Shown one piece after another: positions 1-6,994 of a DNA stretch of 8,027 nucleotides (the stretch's first letter is position 1; every line of letters starts with the position of its first letter). The translations under genes and the position numbers were made by a program. This DNA is from Bacillota bacterium (GTDB lineage Bacteria > Bacillota_I > Bacilli_A > RFN20 > CAG-826). The notes beneath the pieces were generated by a model. The model ran no database searches. It worked only from the letters and a program-made list of their open reading frames with translations, and was not told the DNA's origin. The stretch covers positions 9,009-17,035 of the forward strand of contig JAPLKQ010000206.1 of assembly GCA_026387995.1 (NCBI GenBank). Reading direction: 5' to 3'.

Positions 1-52
1 AGGTCCTATTTCGCTTGAGCAAGTCTTAAGCGCCGCGGAGGGAAAGTTATGA
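1..52 (+). CDS. C-terminal end of a Sua5/TsaC-like L-threonylcarbamoyladenylate synthase (partial)
   Basis: Only the last 16 codons are in the window, in the frame starting at base 2: GPISLEQVLSAAEGKL followed by TGA at 50-52. The stretch GPISLEQVL resembles the usual C-terminal tail of the Sua5/YwlC/TsaC family, which makes threonylcarbamoyl-AMP for the t6A modification of tRNAs reading ANN codons. In Bacillus subtilis ywlC lies close to the rpiB homologue ywlF, which supports the assignment. The stop codon overlaps the rpiB start as ATGA, and the rpiB ribosome-binding site lies inside these final codons, so the two genes are probably translationally coupled. With so few residues the family is a guess from the tail and context; that it is the end of a coding gene is more secure. 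Confidence 0.5.
   Translation, partial: GPISLEQVLSAAEGKL
37..42 (+). promoter_or_regulatory. Ribosome-binding site of rpiB
   Basis: GGAGGG lies six bases before the ATG at 49, inside the last codons of the upstream gene. It fixes the rpiB start and suggests coupled translation through the ATGA overlap. Confidence 0.8.
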
Positions 53-501
53 AAATCGTTGTTGGCTCTGATCATGGTGGCTTTCAGTTCAAAGAGGCTA
101 TCAAAAAGCATTTAGTGGAAAAAGGACATGAGGTTTTTGATGTCGGAACGAGCAGTGAGGCTCGATGCAATTATCCGGATTATGCCATATTAGCTGGCGA
201 AAAAGTCGCTAGTGGCGAAGCAAAATATGGTTTCATCGTTTGCACGACAGGCATTGGCATTTCAATTGCTGCAAATAAAGTTAAAGGTGTTCGTTGCGCC
301 GTTGGTTATGATGATGAAGCGGTACGGTTAACTCGCAACGACAATGACGCAAACATGATTTCTTTTGGTCAAGGATTCATGAAACTCGAAGATGTCCTTC
401 GACGCGTTGATATCTTTTTATCGACCGAAGCCGAAGGCGGACGTCACGCGAATCGAGTGAACTTAATTAAGAATTACGAAGACAAACATTATTGCCGATA
501 A
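49..501 (+). CDS. rpiB: RpiB/LacAB-family sugar-phosphate isomerase (ribose-5-phosphate isomerase B type)
   Basis: A 150-residue cytosolic protein of normal family length. RpiB interconverts ribose 5-phosphate and ribulose 5-phosphate in the non-oxidative pentose phosphate pathway; relatives act on galactose 6-phosphate or allose 6-phosphate. Visible family signatures are the N-terminal SDHGG (residues 7-11, with His9), the active-site cysteine Cys65 in CTTGIGISIAANKVKG, the DNDAN segment near 98-102, and EGGRHANRV near 129-137. Two positions differ from the usual sequence: CGTGIG is CTTGIG, and the histidine normally found in R-x-H-N-D is Asp98 (GAC). The start is set by GGAGGG at 37-42, six bases before the ATG. 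It overlaps the upstream gene by four bases and is followed by an intrinsic terminator, so it is the last gene of its operon. The fold and family are secure; the exact substrate is less so because of the active-site change. Confidence 0.9.
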   Translation: MKIVVGSDHGGFQFKEAIKKHLVEKGHEVFDVGTSSEARCNYPDYAILAGEKVASGEAKYGFIVCTTGIGISIAANKVKGVRCAVGYDDEAVRLTRNDNDANMISFGQGFMKLEDVLRRVDIFLSTEAEGGRHANRVNLIKNYEDKHYCR

Positions 502-517
502 TCCATTATGTAAAACG

Positions 518-539
518 AGGAGCGCAAGCTCCTTTTTTC
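518..539 (+). terminator. Rho-independent terminator after rpiB
   Basis: A perfect five-base-pair stem, GGAGC (519-523) and GCTCC (528-532), closes a GCAA tetraloop of GNRA type. It is followed by a run of T (533-538); one further A-T pair extends the stem. It lies 17 bases after the rpiB stop and separates the rpiB operon from comFA. A short run of four A residues precedes the stem, so weak activity in the opposite direction is possible. Confidence 0.85.
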
Positions 540-576
540 TTTGTCATTTTTTCATTTCATCTTCCTATTAATTAGT

Positions 577-1734
577 ATGGAACAAAACTATATCTGCCCA
601 CGTTGTGGGAACAAAGACATCAAATTCATTGGCATTCGAAATGGCCATTCTTATTGCCGACTTTGCATTGGCTTTCAAGGGAAAGAAGCGAGTGGCGTTG
701 GGCTTTTTCGGCGTAATGTTGCCCCTTCGTTTGATTATTGCCTTAGTCCTGATCAAATTGAGATTTCAAACCAAGTATGTGAAAACTATGCTGCCGGAAC
801 AAACACTCTCATTCACGCTGTTTGCGGCGCAGGCAAAACAGAACTGGTTTTTGCCGTGATGGCAAGAGCACTATCACTTGGGCAACGCGTCGGTTTTGCG
901 ATTCCGCGCCGCGATGTAGTTATGGAGTTAACAAAACGCTTAGCTCAAACCTTTCCTTCTTTATCAATCGTTAGTGTCTACGGAGGCAATCATGACGAAA
1001 TTGAAGGTGACATCGTCGTTTTAACAACCCATCAACTATATCGCTATAATCATTATTTCGACCTATTAATCGTCGATGAAATCGATGCTTTTCCATTTAA
1101 AGGAAACAAAGTGCTCGTTTCCTTATTCAAACGTAGTGTCAAAGGTCATTATGTCGTCATGAGTGCAACGCCATCTGATGAAGTCGTTCGTCAATTTTCA
1201 AAGCCCGGCTACAAGATGCTGCGCCTCTATACGCGCTATCACGGCCATCGTTTACCCGAACCCAAAATTGTTATATTGCCTGGAATATTTAAGCTTTTCT
1301 TTCTTATTAAAACAATCCGTGATTTCGCCCACGAAAAAAAGCCTTGTTTTATTTTTGTGGCCACCATCGATAAATCCGAGTTACTTTATCGCTATTTGAG
1401 TATTTTTCTTAAGAACGGAAACTGTGTTCATTCGAAAAAACCTGAACGTTCACAAATCATCGAGGATTTTCGACAAGGAAAATACCAATATCTTGTAACG
1501 ACAGCGGTCCTAGAAAGAGGCGTAACAATCAAAGATCTTCAAGTCATTATTTACTCTGCCGATCACCATTTATATGATTCGCGATCACTCGTCCAAATCT
1601 CGGGTCGGGTAGGGAGGAAACCTGATGCGCCAGAAGGGGAAGTGGTCTACTTATCTGACCGCCTTACAAAAGCAATGGATCAAGCGGTTAGCGAAATTCG
1701 CTTTGCCAACCTCCATGTGCAAAGTGTGCTTTAA
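577..1734 (+). CDS. comFA: ComFA-type competence DNA helicase
   Basis: A 385-residue superfamily 2 ATPase matching ComFA, the cytosolic motor thought to pull transforming single-stranded DNA in through the ComEC channel. An N-terminal four-cysteine zinc-binding module (Cys7, Cys10, Cys27, Cys30; CPRC and CRLC) precedes the helicase core. Core motifs in order are Walker A GAGKT (84-88), DEID motif II (167-170), SAT motif III (196-198), motif V TTAVLERGVT (308-317) and motif VI QISGRVGRK (340-348). The length is slightly shorter than Bacillus ComFA. The ATG at 577 is preferred because the protein then begins directly before the zinc module. An in-frame TTG at 541 would add a phenylalanine-rich stretch with no family likeness. 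No Shine-Dalgarno sequence precedes 577, which is odd. The 3' end overlaps comFC. The family call is firm and the start moderately so. Confidence 0.9.
   Translation: MEQNYICPRCGNKDIKFIGIRNGHSYCRLCIGFQGKEASGVGLFRRNVAPSFDYCLSPDQIEISNQVCENYAAGTNTLIHAVCGAGKTELVFAVMARALSLGQRVGFAIPRRDVVMELTKRLAQTFPSLSIVSVYGGNHDEIEGDIVVLTTHQLYRYNHYFDLLIVDEIDAFPFKGNKVLVSLFKRSVKGHYVVMSATPSDEVVRQFSKPGYKMLRLYTRYHGHRLPEPKIVILPGIFKLFFLIKTIRDFAHEKKPCFIFVATIDKSELLYRYLSIFLKNGNCVHSKKPERSQIIEDFRQGKYQYLVTTAVLERGVTIKDLQVIIYSADHHLYDSRSLVQISGRVGRKPDAPEGEVVYLSDRLTKAMDQAVSEIRFANLHVQSVL
1611..1617 (+). promoter_or_regulatory. Candidate ribosome-binding site for an upstream comFC start
   Basis: AGGGAGG lies seven bases before an in-frame ATG at 1625 and is the best Shine-Dalgarno match anywhere near comFC. 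It sits within the codons for comFA helicase motif VI (GRVGRKP), where glycine and arginine codons alone could create a purine run. It may therefore be real or coincidental. If real, ComFC would begin MRQKGKWSTY and overlap comFA by 110 bases. Confidence 0.4.
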
Positions 1735-2374
1735 TGAAATTCGTCCAAACAGTTGGCATCATTTATTCCATAAGAATATGCATATCTGTAGCGAATGTTT
1801 TCGAGAATTCACTCCTGTCTTTAACAATATTAAGTTAGGAGGCATCAATGTTTTGTTGATTTATAACTACGATGAAACCATTCGTGACAAACTTTACCGA
1901 TTAAAAGGATGCCGCGACATTGAACTTGCTCCTGTTTTCTTGGATTACTTTCTCATCGAGTTGGCGATTCGCTTCTGGGGCTATATCATGGTACCGGCGC
2001 CGAGTTGGCATGAAGATGACGAAAATAGAGAGTTTAATCATGTCGTCGAAATCTTTAAAAGGATTCCTCTCAGGATGCAGAAAGCCTTAATCAAAACCGA
2101 GAACGTGAAACAAGCGGATTTGCACTTTGCCGAACGCCAGGAAATTGGAAAGCGAATTTCGTTAGTTGAAAACTTAAATTTGACCGGCAAAAAGGTTCTT
2201 TTTGTTGATGATGTGATGACCACGGGTGCCACAGCCAAAGCCTGCGTGGGACTGTTAAAACAAGCGGGGGCAAAAAGCGTGAAGATCCTCGTTATGTCAA
2301 AGACGGTTGAACCCAAGAAAAATAACAGTCAAAAGTCGAACGTTTTTTTTCACTTTTTCGCACCGCATAAATAG
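1715..2374 (+). CDS. comFC: ComFC-type competence protein, phosphoribosyltransferase fold
   Basis: A 219-residue protein of the ComFC/GntX family, needed for natural transformation in several bacteria. ComFC proteins have a zinc-binding N-terminus and a type I phosphoribosyltransferase domain, and are proposed to link single-stranded DNA uptake to ComFA; the chemistry is not established. Here Cys2 and Cys5 (MCKVC) pair with Cys25 and Cys28 (CSEC). REFNH at 105-109 matches the family's RGFNQ segment, and the PRPP-binding loop is VLFVDDVMTTGAT at 161-173. The family tail is present and the stop is TAG. The ATG at 1715 is chosen because it places the zinc cysteines at the N-terminus, as in Bacillus ComFC; it overlaps comFA by 20 bases. 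No ribosome-binding site precedes it, however. An in-frame ATG at 1625 has an excellent one and would add 30 residues. Codon use is richer in A/T-ending codons than in the genes downstream. Confidence 0.87.
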   Translation: MCKVCFNEIRPNSWHHLFHKNMHICSECFREFTPVFNNIKLGGINVLLIYNYDETIRDKLYRLKGCRDIELAPVFLDYFLIELAIRFWGYIMVPAPSWHEDDENREFNHVVEIFKRIPLRMQKALIKTENVKQADLHFAERQEIGKRISLVENLNLTGKKVLFVDDVMTTGATAKACVGLLKQAGAKSVKILVMSKTVEPKKNNSQKSNVFFHFFAPHK

Positions 2375-2515
2375 CGTTTTTTCCAAGCGCTGGGTAACCC
2401 GCCAATTAAGCAGAAGGGCTTTTTAAATTTTATATTTAAAAATATTGCACTTATCGTTTGGAAAGATTGATACTTAATGATAAAATATATAACAGACTGG
2501 AAAGGGGTGTTTATC
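2375..2515 (+). other. Intergenic region between comFC and secA
   Basis: These 141 bases hold the secA promoter and ribosome-binding site. The first half has only weak inverted repeats: GGG-TAA-CCC at 2392-2400, and AAGC-AGAAGG-GCTT followed by TTT at about 2408-2425. The latter could be a poor terminator for the com genes. No open frame with a start and ribosome-binding site is visible, and hpf, which often precedes secA in Firmicutes, is absent. Confidence 0.6.
2458..2486 (+). promoter_or_regulatory. Extended -10 sigma-A-type promoter for secA
   Basis: TTGGAA at 2458-2463 (4 of 6 matches to TTGACA) is separated by exactly 17 bases from TAAAAT at 2481-2486 (5 of 6 to TATAAT). A TGN extension (2478-2480) lies directly before the -10. 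The region is strongly A/T-rich. Transcription would begin near 2493, leaving a short leader of about 20-25 bases that contains the secA ribosome-binding site. Other weaker hexamer pairs exist in the same stretch, such as TTGCAC at 2445. An in-frame ATG at 2477 falls upstream of the predicted start of transcription and so is not the secA start. Confidence 0.6.
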
Positions 2516-4930
2516 ATGGGATTTCTCGATAAACTTTTCCGAATTGACAAACGGAGACTCAAAAAAATTAAAAAACAGAGTTTATCTGTTTTAGCTTATG
2601 AAAGCAAAATAGCGGCTTTAACTGATGACGAATTAAAGGCTAAGACGCCTTATTTTAAAAAACTTTTAGCCGAGGGCAAAACGATTCAGGATATTCTGCC
2701 TGAAGCCTTTGCGGTCGCTAGAGAATCGGCGAAAAGAACGTTAGGACAATTCCCTTTCCCTGTTCAGGTGATGGGCGCGATCGTCTTACACCAAGGCAAC
2801 GTGGCGGAAATGAGAACTGGCGAAGGTAAAACTTTGACAGCCACGATGACCGTTTATCTTAATGCACTACGCGGTAAAGGCGTCCACGTCGTTACCGTGA
2901 ACGAATACTTGGCACAACGTGACGCGGATTGGATGGGCCAGATCTATCGTTTTCTGGGTTTAACCGTCGGCGTCAACATCCGTGATAAGACCACCGAACA
3001 AAAGAAAGAAGCTTTCCTCTGCGACATTACCTATACGACGAACTCAGAACTTGGCTTCGATTATCTGCGCGATAACATGGCCGGAGCGGCCAATCAACGC
3101 GTCTTACGTGGCCTCGATTATGCTGTTATCGACGAAGCCGACTCGATTTTAATCGATGAATCAAGAACCCCTTTGATTATTTCCGGGGGTGCCAAAGCCT
3201 CTGCGGCTCAATACAACATCGCTGATCGTTTCGTCAAATCCTTAAAGCGTGAAAAACACTTCACTGTCGACATAAAAACAAAATCATGCAACTTAACCGA
3301 TGACGGAAACTCCATGGCCGAACGGATGTTTGGCGTTAAAAACCTTTACGATCCCGAATATGCTGATTTAGTCCACCGGATTCACCAAGCCCTGAAAGCC
3401 AATTACATCATGGGCCGTGACGTCGAATACATGGTCGATGCCGAAAGAACGATTCAGTTGATTGACCAATTCACCGGCCGTATCTTAAAAGGCCGTGAAT
3501 ACAGCGATGGCCTCCAACAAGCGATTCAAGCCAAAGAAGGCGTTGAAATCAAACAAGAGACCGTCACTTTAGCCACCATCACTTATCAAAACTTCTTCCG
3601 TCTTTATAAGAAGCTCTCTGGTATGACCGGTACGGCGAAAACCGAAGAAGAAGAATTCCAAAAAATCTATAACATGAGCGTCATTTGCATCCCGACCAAC
3701 CGTCCGATGATCCGTGATGACGCGATTGACTTTGTCTATGCCAATAAACCTGCGAAGTTGAAAGCTTTGCTTGCTGAAGTTCAGGAGCGTCACGCTAAAG
3801 GGCAACCGATGTTAATCGGCACGCCTTCCGTCGAAGCCTCAGAAGAAGTCAGCAATTTACTCAAAAGCGCCGGCTTGATTCATGAAGTATTGAACGCTAA
3901 AAACCATGCTCGCGAAGCCGAAATCATCAAGCACGCTGGCGAAAAAGGCAACATTACCATTGCCACCAACATGGCTGGCCGTGGCACCGATATTAAGATT
4001 AACGATGAAGTCAAAACCCTTGGCGGTTTGTGCGTTTTCGGCACTGAACGTCATGAAGCCCGTCGTATCGATAACCAATTACGTGGCCGCTCTGGCCGTC
4101 AAGGCGACCCTGGTTTCTCCCGTTTCTACGTCTCTCTCGATGACGAATTGATGCTTCGTTTCGGAAGCGACGCGCTTCGTTCGGCCTTTGCCAAATTAGG
4201 CGATGACCCGATTGAAAACTCTTTGGTCATGAAGTCGATTACATCGGCTCAAAAACGGATTGAAGGACAAAACTTCGATACCCGGAAAAACTTGCTCGAC
4301 TACGATGACGTCCTTGCTAAACAAAGAGCGATCATTTATAAGAAACGCGACGATATCCTATTTGCTCCTGACATTAACGAACTCGTTCAAGACTTCTTTA
4401 AATTAACGGGCATCGCGCTCGCATCCAAAGCCGTCGTGGCCGAAGACAAAAACAACCTTGTCCACGGCGATATTCTCCAAAAACAGATTGAGCCGCGCTT
4501 CCTCGAAGTCGGCACGGTCAAACCAGCTGCTTACAATGAATCCCCAGTCGAAGAAGTGGGCGAAGACCTCACATATTTGATGTATAAACGTTATCAAGAA
4601 CGCCAAAAAGAGTGGGGTTCTGAAATTACGAATCAAATCGAACGTCAAGTCGCCTTAAGGACGATCGACCACAACTGGACCACGCATATCGACCAGATGG
4701 AGCATCTGCGCGAAGGTATTCATTTACGGAGTTACGCCCAAGCCAACCCTCTTCAAGATTACGTCAATGAGGGTTATGCTATGTTTAAAGAGATGAATGA
4801 AACGATCGCTATCGAAGTCGTTTTGAATTTGCTGAACGCCAAAGTCGAAATCAAGAAGCCGGAACCGACGCCTACCGTCGATCAAAACGGCACTCCGACC
4901 CTTGATCTCACGCAACCGGAGAAAAATTAA
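2516..4930 (+). CDS. secA: SecA preprotein translocase ATPase
   Basis: An 804-residue protein, the cytosolic and membrane-peripheral motor that drives unfolded preproteins through SecYEG. Motifs in order are Walker A TGEGKT (101-106), motif II DEAD (206-209) followed by SILIDESRTPLIISG, the preprotein cross-linking region, SGMTGTA (368-374), TNMAGRGTD (484-492) and QLRGRSGRQGD (521-531). The helical scaffold follows (RKNLLDYDDVLAKQR), then the two-helix finger region with DHNWTTHIDQMEHLREGIHL and LRSYAQANPLQDYV. The protein ends in a proline/threonine-rich tail and has no cysteine-rich zinc tail of the CxCxSG type, so it is about 35 residues shorter than B. subtilis SecA. The start at 2516 is set by AAGGGG (2502-2507), eight bases before ATG; the upstream in-frame ATG at 2477 is rejected. 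It begins a probable four-gene operon, one base before prfB. Confidence 0.97.
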   Translation: MGFLDKLFRIDKRRLKKIKKQSLSVLAYESKIAALTDDELKAKTPYFKKLLAEGKTIQDILPEAFAVARESAKRTLGQFPFPVQVMGAIVLHQGNVAEMRTGEGKTLTATMTVYLNALRGKGVHVVTVNEYLAQRDADWMGQIYRFLGLTVGVNIRDKTTEQKKEAFLCDITYTTNSELGFDYLRDNMAGAANQRVLRGLDYAVIDEADSILIDESRTPLIISGGAKASAAQYNIADRFVKSLKREKHFTVDIKTKSCNLTDDGNSMAERMFGVKNLYDPEYADLVHRIHQALKANYIMGRDVEYMVDAERTIQLIDQFTGRILKGREYSDGLQQAIQAKEGVEIKQETVTLATITYQNFFRLYKKLSGMTGTAKTEEEEFQKIYNMSVICIPTNRPMIRDDAIDFVYANKPAKLKALLAEVQERHAKGQPMLIGTPSVEASEEVSNLLKSAGLIHEVLNAKNHAREAEIIKHAGEKGNITIATNMAGRGTDIKINDEVKTLGGLCVFGTERHEARRIDNQLRGRSGRQGDPGFSRFYVSLDDELMLRFGSDALRSAFAKLGDDPIENSLVMKSITSAQKRIEGQNFDTRKNLLDYDDVLAKQRAIIYKKRDDILFAPDINELVQDFFKLTGIALASKAVVAEDKNNLVHGDILQKQIEPRFLEVGTVKPAAYNESPVEEVGEDLTYLMYKRYQERQKEWGSEITNQIERQVALRTIDHNWTTHIDQMEHLREGIHLRSYAQANPLQDYVNEGYAMFKEMNETIAIEVVLNLLNAKVEIKKPEPTPTVDQNGTPTLDLTQPEKN

Positions 4931-4931
4931 T

Positions 4932-6045
4932 ATGATTGAGATATCTGTCCTGCGCTCGGAGTTAAACGCAGTTGCCGCATTTATCAAGCAACTCGGCGAT
5001 TCCCTTTGACCTCGAATTAATCCAGAAAGAAATCACTGACGGCGAAACCAAAATGAGCGACGCTCACTTTTGGGATGACCAGAAAACAGCCTTATCCATC
5101 GTCAATAAAGTCAGTGCCAACAAAGCCACGCTTAATAAATATCAAACCATCATCAAAGGTTATGACGGTTTACTTGAAATCATTCTTTCCGGTGACGAAA
5201 GTCCCGAACTTTTGACGTTAGCCGGAGATGAATTGACTGACCTTAAAAAGAAAGTCGCTGACCTCCGTACCAGCGTTTTATTCTTTGGCGAGTTTGACGG
5301 CTTAAACGCCGTTGTTGACTTACATCCCGGCGCGGGCGGTACCGAATCGCAAGATTGGGCCGACATGCTGCTACGAATGTATGTGCGGTGGGCCGAACAA
5401 AAGCACTTCAAAGTCCAAGTCGTCGATTACCAAGACGGCGAAGAAGCAGGGCTGAAAAGCGCGACGCTCATCATCCGCGGGACGAATGCCTATGGTTTAT
5501 TGAAAAGCGAAAAAGGCGTTCACCGTCTGGTGCGAATATCCCCGTTTGACGCTGCCGGAAGACGACATACCTCGTTTGCCTCCGTCAACGTCGTTCCCGA
5601 ATTCGGCGAAGACGTCGATGTCGAAATTCTCGATAAAGACCTCAGAATCGATACGTATCGAAGTAGCGGGGCTGGCGGCCAAAACGTCAATAAAGTCGAA
5701 TCCGCCGTTCGAATAACTCACATCCCTACCGGGATTGTCACGAGTTGCCAGGTCGAGCGAAGCCAACTTCAAAATAAAGCGCTCGCCATGAGCATGCTCA
5801 AAGGCCTCTTGTACGAACGTAAACTACTTGAAAAACAAAATGCCGTCGATAAAATCGTCGGTGAACAAAAAAACATTGAATGGGGCAGTCAAATCCGCTC
5901 CTATGTCTTCTGCCCTTACACGATGGTCAAGGACCACCGAACCAATTATCAAGAAGGCGATGTCGGCCGGATTATGGACGGCGATATCGATGGATTCATC
6001 TACTCTTTTCTAGAAATGGAGGCCAAAGCACATGGCAAAAATTAA
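4932..6045 (+). CDS. prfB: Peptide chain release factor 2, with programmed +1 frameshift
   Basis: RF2 recognises UAA and UGA stop codons and releases the finished peptide. The gene is in two frames. Codons 1-25 run from ATG 4932 ([20 protein letters not shown], then LGDSL) to CTT at 5004-5006, where an in-frame TGA (5007-5009) follows. Reading continues at GAC 5008 in the +1 frame for 345 codons, giving 370 residues, close to E. coli RF2 (365). The junction LGDSL-DLE matches FRGSL-DLE of B. subtilis. Functional residues are the codon-reading motif SPF (203-205), AGRRHTSF just after it, and the peptidyl-transferase motif GGQ (248-250) in [10 protein letters not shown]; Ser244 replaces the Thr246 of E. 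coli K-12. GGAG (4918-4921), inside the end of secA, is the ribosome-binding site, ten bases before ATG. A TTG at 4972 in the second frame is not the start. The 3' end overlaps yitT by 14 bases. Confidence 0.95.
5004..5010 (+). promoter_or_regulatory. prfB +1 programmed frameshift site CTTTGAC
   Basis: CTT TGA C is the classic RF2 slippery site. The tRNA on CUU shifts to UUU when UGA is read slowly, so low RF2 increases full-length RF2 synthesis. The usual upstream stimulator, an AGGGGG-like Shine-Dalgarno sequence three bases before CTT, is not present: the corresponding bases read GGCGAT (4995-5000). Autoregulation is established for the family; its efficiency here is unknown. Confidence 0.92.
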
Positions 6046-6994
6046 AATGACCGCAAAACAAATCAGAAAGGCGGTCTCAAATGTCAGTCTCGTCGTCTTA
6101 GGCAATATCGTATTGGCTATCGGAACGGGATTCTTCCTCGTTCCCGCCAACATCGTCGCCGGTGGCGAATCTGGCATCGCTATTATCCTTAATAGTTTTT
6201 GGAATATCCCAATTGATATCACCGTCGGTATTCTTTCTTGGTTCTTCTTCGTGATGGGAGCCATCTTCCTTGGCAAGAAATTCACGCTGCAGACCTTGCT
6301 CGGAACGATTGTTTACCCGGTCGCTTTATCGATTATCTATCGGCTTTTTAACGATCCCATCGGCTTGGCTCCTATCGTTGGTTCAACGGGTGGCCTCAAC
6401 GAATTCCATGGCTTGTTAGCCGGTATCTTCGGTGGCGCCTTTGTTGGCGCCGGCTGCGCAATTACGTATCTCGGCGGTGGATCCACCGGCGGGGTTGACG
6501 TCCCGGTCTTCATCATTCGAAAATATTTCGGCGTCAAAGCCTCGGTTTCCGGCTTTGTCATTGACGCCATCATCATCGGGTTTGGCATCTTTGCCATTAG
6601 CGTTATTCCGGGGATGATTGGCATTATCTCCGCTTTTATTAGTTCCATGATGGTTGAATTGATCTTCATCGGCGGGTCGACAAACTACGTCGCCCAAATC
6701 GTCTCGACGAAATCAGATGCCATTAACGAATACCTCCAAAGCGACATGGGACGCGGCACGACCATCATCGATGTTCGTGGCGGTTATAAGGAAACACCTT
6801 ATCGCCTTGTCCAAGTCGCTTTTGAAAAGAAAGAATATGTATTGATTCGCGATGCCGTGAGCAGAATCGATCCCAATGCCTTCGTCACTTTCATGCGCGC
6901 CCAATCCATCAATGGCGCTGGGTTCGAGGCTTTCCCGGAAAAAAACTTTAAAAAGTCTTTAGGCATCAACGAATTCTTTAAGAAGAAAAAATGA
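6032..6994 (+). CDS. YitT-family multi-pass membrane protein (DUF161 + DUF2179)
   Basis: A 320-residue integral membrane protein of the YitT family, common in Firmicutes and functionally poorly understood. About six hydrophobic segments are visible, near residues 18-38, 62-80, 85-103, 126-147, 172-192 and 195-214. Two glycine-rich loops mark the duplicated family repeat: [18 protein letters not shown] (35-52) and [14 protein letters not shown] (147-160). After the membrane part, residues 235-300 form the cytosolic DUF2179 domain, with [13 protein letters not shown] (240-252) and [13 protein letters not shown]. The protein ends in a lysine-rich tail, consistent with a cytosolic C-terminus. GGAGG at 6018-6022, nine bases before the ATG, fixes the start inside the end of prfB. 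Its stop overlaps the uvrB start as ATGA, so it is cotranscribed with release-factor and repair genes. No substrate or role can be read from the sequence. Confidence 0.92.
   Translation: MAKIKMTAKQIRKAVSNVSLVVLGNIVLAIGTGFFLVPANIVAGGESGIAIILNSFWNIPIDITVGILSWFFFVMGAIFLGKKFTLQTLLGTIVYPVALSIIYRLFNDPIGLAPIVGSTGGLNEFHGLLAGIFGGAFVGAGCAITYLGGGSTGGVDVPVFIIRKYFGVKASVSGFVIDAIIIGFGIFAISVIPGMIGIISAFISSMMVELIFIGGSTNYVAQIVSTKSDAINEYLQSDMGRGTTIIDVRGGYKETPYRLVQVAFEKKEYVLIRDAVSRIDPNAFVTFMRAQSINGAGFEAFPEKNFKKSLGINEFFKKKK

Noticed and set aside
541..576. TTG 541 as the comFA start
   Set aside because: The added residues are phenylalanine-rich with no family match; the nearest purine run (GGAG, 519-522) is inside the terminator stem and 18 bases away.
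605..859. Short same-strand frames inside comFA (also 1163-1399)
   Set aside because: They overlap the conserved zinc and helicase motifs in another frame and lack ribosome-binding sites and domain signatures.
2385..2430. Structured RNA or riboswitch upstream of secA (GGGTAACCCG... AAGCAGAAGGGC)
   Set aside because: A passing likeness to SRP RNA loop sequence was considered, but the stems are only three to four pairs and the conserved SRP core is missing.
2477..2515. A 13-residue longer SecA from ATG 2477
   Set aside because: No ribosome-binding site precedes it, it lies in the promoter -10 region, and AAGGGG is correctly spaced for ATG 2516, giving the usual MGFLDKLF start.
5007..5009. In-frame TGA as evidence of a prfB pseudogene or of UGA=Trp recoding
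   Set aside because: The stop lies exactly in the CTTTGAC recoding site, the rest of RF2 is intact with SPF and GGQ, and UGA ends other genes in the window while Trp is TGG.
4972..6045. prfB as a single-frame gene starting at TTG 4972
   Set aside because: Its first 12 residues ([12 protein letters not shown]) do not resemble RF2, while the frame from ATG 4932 does and joins exactly at CTTTGAC.
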